A stretch of DNA of 64,000 nt, from assembly GCF_014851395.1 (NCBI RefSeq), contig NW_024041039.1, positions 3,234,360 through 3,298,359 on the forward strand, read 5' to 3'. Origin of the DNA: Micropterus salmoides. Taxonomy: Eukaryota; Chordata; Actinopteri; Centrarchiformes; Centrarchidae. This document shows positions 59,866 through 64,000 of this stretch, piece after piece. The first letter of the stretch is position 1. Every line of letters starts with the position of its first letter. The position numbers and the translations under genes are program-made. The notes below the pieces were generated by a model, which was given only the letters and a program-made list of their open reading frames with translations, did not search any database and was not told where the DNA came from.

Positions 59866-59972
59866 TGTTTTTTCTGTACAGCAGGATTTCGAAGCAGTTG
59901 GACTCATAGTTGTCGAACGTCTGCCTGACTTTGTCGATGGTCTTCTTGTCCGTCAGCTCTCCGTACATAAAA
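59866..59972 (-). CDS. kcnh5: kcnh5 exon: middle of the PAS domain
   Basis: It reads FMYGELTDKKTIDKVRQTFD and NYESNCFEILLYRKN, the central PAS stretch of EAG channels. The acceptor is TTTCTAG|T at 59973 and the donor ACA|GTGAGT at 59865. The length is 107 bp: one base finishes a Ser codon, 35 codons follow and one base opens Arg in the next exon. TDKKTI and NYESNCFE match remembered KCNH5, where KCNH1 differs. This is the most 5-prime kcnh5 exon visible; the preceding exons with the start codon and PAS cap must lie beyond 64000. Confidence 0.95.
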
Positions 59973-60784
59973 CTAGAAAGGAAACAGCTGATATGAGAAA
60001 CAGCAGCAATCAATGCCGACCTGACCCTTCACCCCTAGTATATCACATGTTTGTAATGGCATTGTCGATCTGTTATATTCCAATAAAGTGCAAGTTTTAC
60101 GTTTGAGTAGAGTAAAATGACAGCAGTGTAAATTTGGCTGACAGTGAAGGATTGTGGATTGGCTCTGGATTGGTGCAGCCTCCATTTCCTGGCATAACAT
60201 AATTAGTCTGAGCGATTGCTTTACGTCTTCAAGGACTAATACACACACACACACACACAGAAGTGCAAATAAACAGTAAAAAGAAATATCCACCAGTTAA
60301 ATTCACAGTATGTGTTTTCTCCTAGTTGATCACAGACAGAAACACAGCAGGTTATCACCAAAGACTCAACATGTCACGTCGTTATTAGGGATATTCTTCT
60401 CCGTTTTTTATTGAAAGTAACATCATAAGATGAGATGAGGGCTTCTGCTAATGTAACCAGCCTCATGTGTTTGTAGCCAGCATGGGTGTTTTAAAAAATG
60501 GATGAGGAATCCAAACATGGTTAACCCATTCAGCGCAGTCACATTTGATCTCCAAGTTCATATTCCAAAAAAGTTCCTCCCACTTCCAAGCAAGGCTGAG
60601 CACGATGCAGACAAAACTAATTTCTTGATATGACTCTTATTTATTGGAACTAGTGGTTTAAACTGAAATGCTCAGGAAATGTTTATGATCTTACAAGATA
60701 ATCTTTTGCAATGGGTGTTTTTGGCAAAATGTCTTTCTGGGTCCCAGTCCTTCATGTCTCCTGTAGTTACAGTTACTACAGACA

Positions 60785-61576
60785 CCAGTGTTGGGCAAGT
60801 TACTTCCAGAATGTAAGACATTATAGATTACTGTCATTTGAGAGTAATTAGTTATATTATAACATTACTGTCTCTGAATTGTGATGCTTTATGAGTTACT
60901 TTCACTGCCATTTAATAGGCGCATGATTCTGATAGTAAGACGTGCTGCATAGGTGGGTTCTAGTGATGTGCAGAGTTATGTCCACAGATCGGGTCACAAA
61001 AATTAACCTTCTGATTATTGGGGGAGGGGGTAAATAGGATGAATCGTCTCCCCATTAAGAAAGACTGTTTGCATTTACCTCGTGCGTAAATGCACACAGG
61101 TACAGCAGCAGGTCATTGATTATCTGAATCTCCCGACACTCCGTCAGGATGAGCTGACAGCAGCCTCTCTGATCAGGAAAGTAATTTGTTAAAGCACAAA
61201 CACAGCGTATAGAAATCTATTTACTCATGATCCATCGGGGGAGCTACCGTCTTGCTAAGAGGAGCCCAGCTCCCCTGTGGTTTGCATCCTGCGTACAGTC
61301 ACATATCGGATTCCAGCAACAGTGAATAACGTTACTCTTTTACTCATGGATTTGTTTTTCTGGTGCACAAATGTTTTGCAGTGTTGGTGAATTATTAAAA
61401 AAACAAAACAGCTCTTAATTTCAGGTTAAAGTGTGTATAATGAGCGTTACTAGGGTTCTAACGGGTATAATATTACAGATTTTTCTTTTAGTAATGCGTT
61501 ATATTACTGCGTTACAGCAAAAAGCAATACATTAGTGTAATTGCATTACTTTCGTAACGCATTACTCCCAGCACTG
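60785..61576. mobile_element. hAT-like element with inverted ends
   Basis: The left end CAGTGTTGGGCAAGTTACTT and the reverse complement of the right end, CAGTGCTGGGAGTAATGCGT, fit a common fish hAT family with TTAC/GTAA-rich subterminal sequence (GTAATGCGTTATATTACTGC near 61483). No clear 8-bp duplication is visible. The interior has no ORF of note. Confidence 0.6.
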
Positions 61577-61689
61577 ATCACAACAGCAAAACTGCCACAC
61601 ATCCAAGCGCTGCCCCCTAAGGGATGATGTAAACTCAAAGTGCATTAAAAGAAAATCCTCAAAGAAAGTCAATGTCCCACCAACACTGT

Positions 61690-62125
61690 TTTATTGACAG
61701 GTGATGTTCAGAGCAGAAATACCACAGCAAATTACTTTAAAGAAAGAAAGAACTGTTTTGGTGCAGTAGATGGCTCAGTCGGCAGCTGAACCTGCTGCTG
61801 CAGCGGATTCCTTCGGGCCAGTTGCGCCCGTCAAAATGAGGTCCTCAAAAAGCGGCTTCTTCATGACACTGACAGGCTCAGACTGTTCTACCAGGTGTCT
61901 GACAACATCAGGGAAAGGATCCCTATGAGTGACTCCTGGTGAAAGTGAAGTCTTACTCAGGGACAATTCTCGCTCTGAAATCTCATGAGAGGCGAGTTGT
62001 TGCAGGGAACGACGGAGGAAACATGAGTCAGAGTTGGAGAAGAGTTTGTTGTGTTGAAGTAACTTTAGGAAATAAAGTCTTGACAGCAGCTCCTCTATGT
62101 CCACGTTATTTGGATAATCTACCAA
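61690..62125 (-). pseudogene. Unidentified ORF with poly(A) signal: nested terminal exon or retrocopy
   Basis: On the minus strand a frame stays open from just after a TAA at about 62131 to a TGA at 61775-61777, about 117 codons. The frame has no early ATG (it begins KLVDYPNNVDIEELLSRLYF by plain reading), so it is either a 3-prime exon or truncated at its 5-prime end. The composition looks protein-like (charged, mixed, SRLYFLKLLQHNKLF then DPFPDVVRHLVEQ) and not low-complexity. The C-terminus is Ala/Gly-rich. AATAAA follows 80 bases after the stop (61690-61695, reverse strand), with a GT-rich GTGTTGGTGGG just beyond, as at real cleavage sites. I do not recognise the protein. It lies on the kcnh5 strand, inside an intron. 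Confidence 0.35.
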
Positions 62126-63488
62126 CTTTTAGATTAGATGAGGTTCAACGATTCAAATTTTTCACAAATACAATTGTTTTCTGATATTACACCGCTGTGG
62201 TTAAGGTTTGATAGGGCTATGGTGAGTGTCAGTTATACTTTCAGATAATAGTACATTATATAGCTTAGCACTAGTATGATATTGTTCTCCTTCATTAAAT
62301 CCTTGTGCGAGAAAGCCAGAGATGCTCTACATGGTGGTTAGTCTGTCATTTGTTAAAGCTCAGAACTAAGATGTCATTAATCACAACCACTCAGGCATAA
62401 CAACAAGATCAACATTTCGAAAGTTTGCTGTGAGACATCAACCTTTTTATTTAATATGATTTGTCGTCTCACGAAAAGTGACACTGACGAGCGACTTCAT
62501 AAAAAAGTTGAACACTGCTGCTCAAAAGGCACCCAATCTTCTCTCTACTCTGCCTCCACCGACAGAGATTAGCAGGCTGGCGAGAACAGGAACAGGTGAG
62601 CGTCACGTAGTGCCCCCTGGGTAACGCAGGGGAGGACTACATGAACCAATCAGAGAACCTGATATGGAGAGGGCAGAAAGGAGTACTGGATGCAGGTGAG
62701 AAGTGCCGGTGCACAAAGAAAAAGTCTTGGTACACTAAAGAATAAAATGTAGAAGAAGTGCCAGTGCTGTGCACCTGAGCGTACCGGCCCACCTGAAGCA
62801 CTGGTGGAGCCCCAGAGAGATGATCAAATTAGAATAATTGTCTTCCTGCTTGAACTTTCACTCCACATTTAAATTTCAAAACAGTAATTTGGATGGACAT
62901 TAGGGGATTTTGGGACACTTAAGCGAAGTAAGAGGGGCTCAACTTTAATGAATAGCAGCTACTGCCTCATCACAGTTTGCATATATCTATGAGTTGTGAG
63001 CAGCTCCACCAAAGACGGATTTTCCTTTCAAAACTTCTCATTGTTTATTTGAATAATTTGTAGAGCCCCAAAGAGGTAAAACTACCCAGTAATTTACCGA
63101 AAAGGCAAACAGAGGAAATACCAGTTTGAGCAGAAGAACAATGTTTTCACATTGCAGAAACAACCTGCCAGCAACAACATCTGGCCCACGGCCAGATTGC
63201 TTTGATAGCAGAAAACAGTTACTACAGTTACTCACATAACCACTTCCTCTTAAGTGATTATGCCTCTAAAATAAAAGCACAAGAACGTCTTTTGCAGCGA
63301 TGCTTTATGTCGAGTTTATTAAGAGCTTTTACTTTGAAGAGTTCTGAAGGACAATTCAAAAGAGTCCCTGGCTTTCTTGACACACCTCTGAAAAAGCCGT
63401 CATAAACGTGTGATTGGATTCCCCTGAATTTTCTCAGGGAAATGAAAATTAGTGTCCACAGGTTCATGAATGCGAATCAAACGCGGGA

Positions 63489-63492
<4 letters not shown>

Positions 63493-63521
<29 letters not shown>
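63493..63521. repeat. (CA)n microsatellite
   Basis: About 14 CA units after CGGGACG. Intronic, with no exon nearby. Confidence 0.95.
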
Positions 63522-63525
<4 letters not shown>

Positions 63526-64000
63526 GCACATGCTTTATGTGAGCGTGTGCAAAAGTGTCTTTTATTCAATTGTTTAACAAGGGAGAAAAAAAATTCCGCA
63601 ATAGATGGAATCAACCTCACAACCTACCCATCGGGAGTCCTGCACAGTACCGACTGAGCTAAACGTGCACATGGTTTCATGTGGTCTGACTTTGTTCTGG
63701 CCCGCCATATAACTGCTTGGAAAAATTTGCCCGCTGCCAGACTTATTTGCCGACCCCTGCATTAGGGCGTCCTGACTCCCAAATTGGTCTAAAGCCTTCT
63801 TTTGTTTGTCCCTTTGCACTCAAAGTACATGTGAGCTTCTGTAACCCTTGTGTCACAATGTTAGTTGTTGAAATGTCTCTTCAAAGTCAAAGCCTGTCAA
63901 AAGACCAAAAATGGCGGCAAGCACATTCACTAACACGTGAACTGATCTTCCATCAGTTTGGCAGCAGGCTGTAAGTTTAAGCTCTTCAAGTGTCACGTCT

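Larger units (their letters stand above)
59973..64000 (-). other. kcnh5: kcnh5 intron, partial, upstream of the PAS exon
   Basis: At least 4 kb of intron. It contains a hAT-like element (60785-61576), an unidentified ORF with poly(A) signal (61690-62125) and short CA runs at 60239-60260 and 63493-63521. From 62130 to 64000 nothing further is recognised; the ORFs there are short, and one includes the CA run. Confidence 0.8.

Overview
The window is intronic-scale vertebrate DNA, almost certainly from a ray-finned (percomorph-like) teleost. The one gene that can be followed with confidence is a voltage-gated potassium channel of the EAG family, read on the minus strand and best matched to kcnh5 (EAG2, Kv10.2). 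Six of its exons are present. Each has consensus splice sites, and their reading phases join without a break: 59866-59972 and 57627-57755 (N-terminal PAS/PAC domain), 46190-46305 (linker with the likely calmodulin-binding segment), 34548-34940 (S1 to S3), 20009-20166 (S4-S5) and 18501-18772 (turret, pore helix, selectivity filter, start of S6). Together they code for about 391 residues, roughly residues 67 to 457 of a protein of about 990. The first exons lie beyond 64000. The rest of S6, the C-linker, the cyclic-nucleotide-binding homology domain and the tail lie below position 1. The a and b fish paralogues cannot be told apart here.

More than 98 percent of the window is intron, packed with old teleost repeats. 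The clearest are non-autonomous hAT-type elements with inverted ends and 8-bp target duplications (16740-17182, 33279-34421, 57833-58173, 58343-58723; others with degraded ends). There are also two broken Penelope-like retroelement pieces (8001-8420 and 30290-31540), LINE remnants (21851-22135, 37440-37990 and common 3-prime tails), tRNA-derived SINEs (4598, 35578, 49610, 50265), a TIR element family seen three times (21417, 30541, 35640), two local duplications (13.7-15.1 kb; 50.4 against 52.5 kb) and microsatellites. One microsatellite directly abuts the 5-prime splice site of a kcnh5 exon.

Layout along the + coordinate: 1-18.5 kb is the partial intron downstream of the pore exon; 18.5-20.2 kb holds the pore and S4-S5 exons; 20.2-34.5 kb is a large intron with the LINE, the Penelope copy and a hAT; 34.5-34.9 kb is the S1-S3 exon; 34.9-46.2 kb is a repeat-rich intron ending in the GT/GC tract; 46.2-57.6 kb is another intron; 57.6-60 kb holds the two PAS exons; 60-64 kb is a partial intron containing an unidentified minus-strand ORF (61775-62125) followed by a polyadenylation signal.

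I found no complete second gene, no CRISPR array, no bacterial or viral gene and no convincing novel multi-gene system. The best leads are the nested ORF with its poly(A) signal, the CA/GC tract at the splice donor, hAT modules that appear to be shared between families with different ends, and the complementary break points of the two Penelope fragments. Family names for repeats rest on remembered consensus features and were not checked by search.
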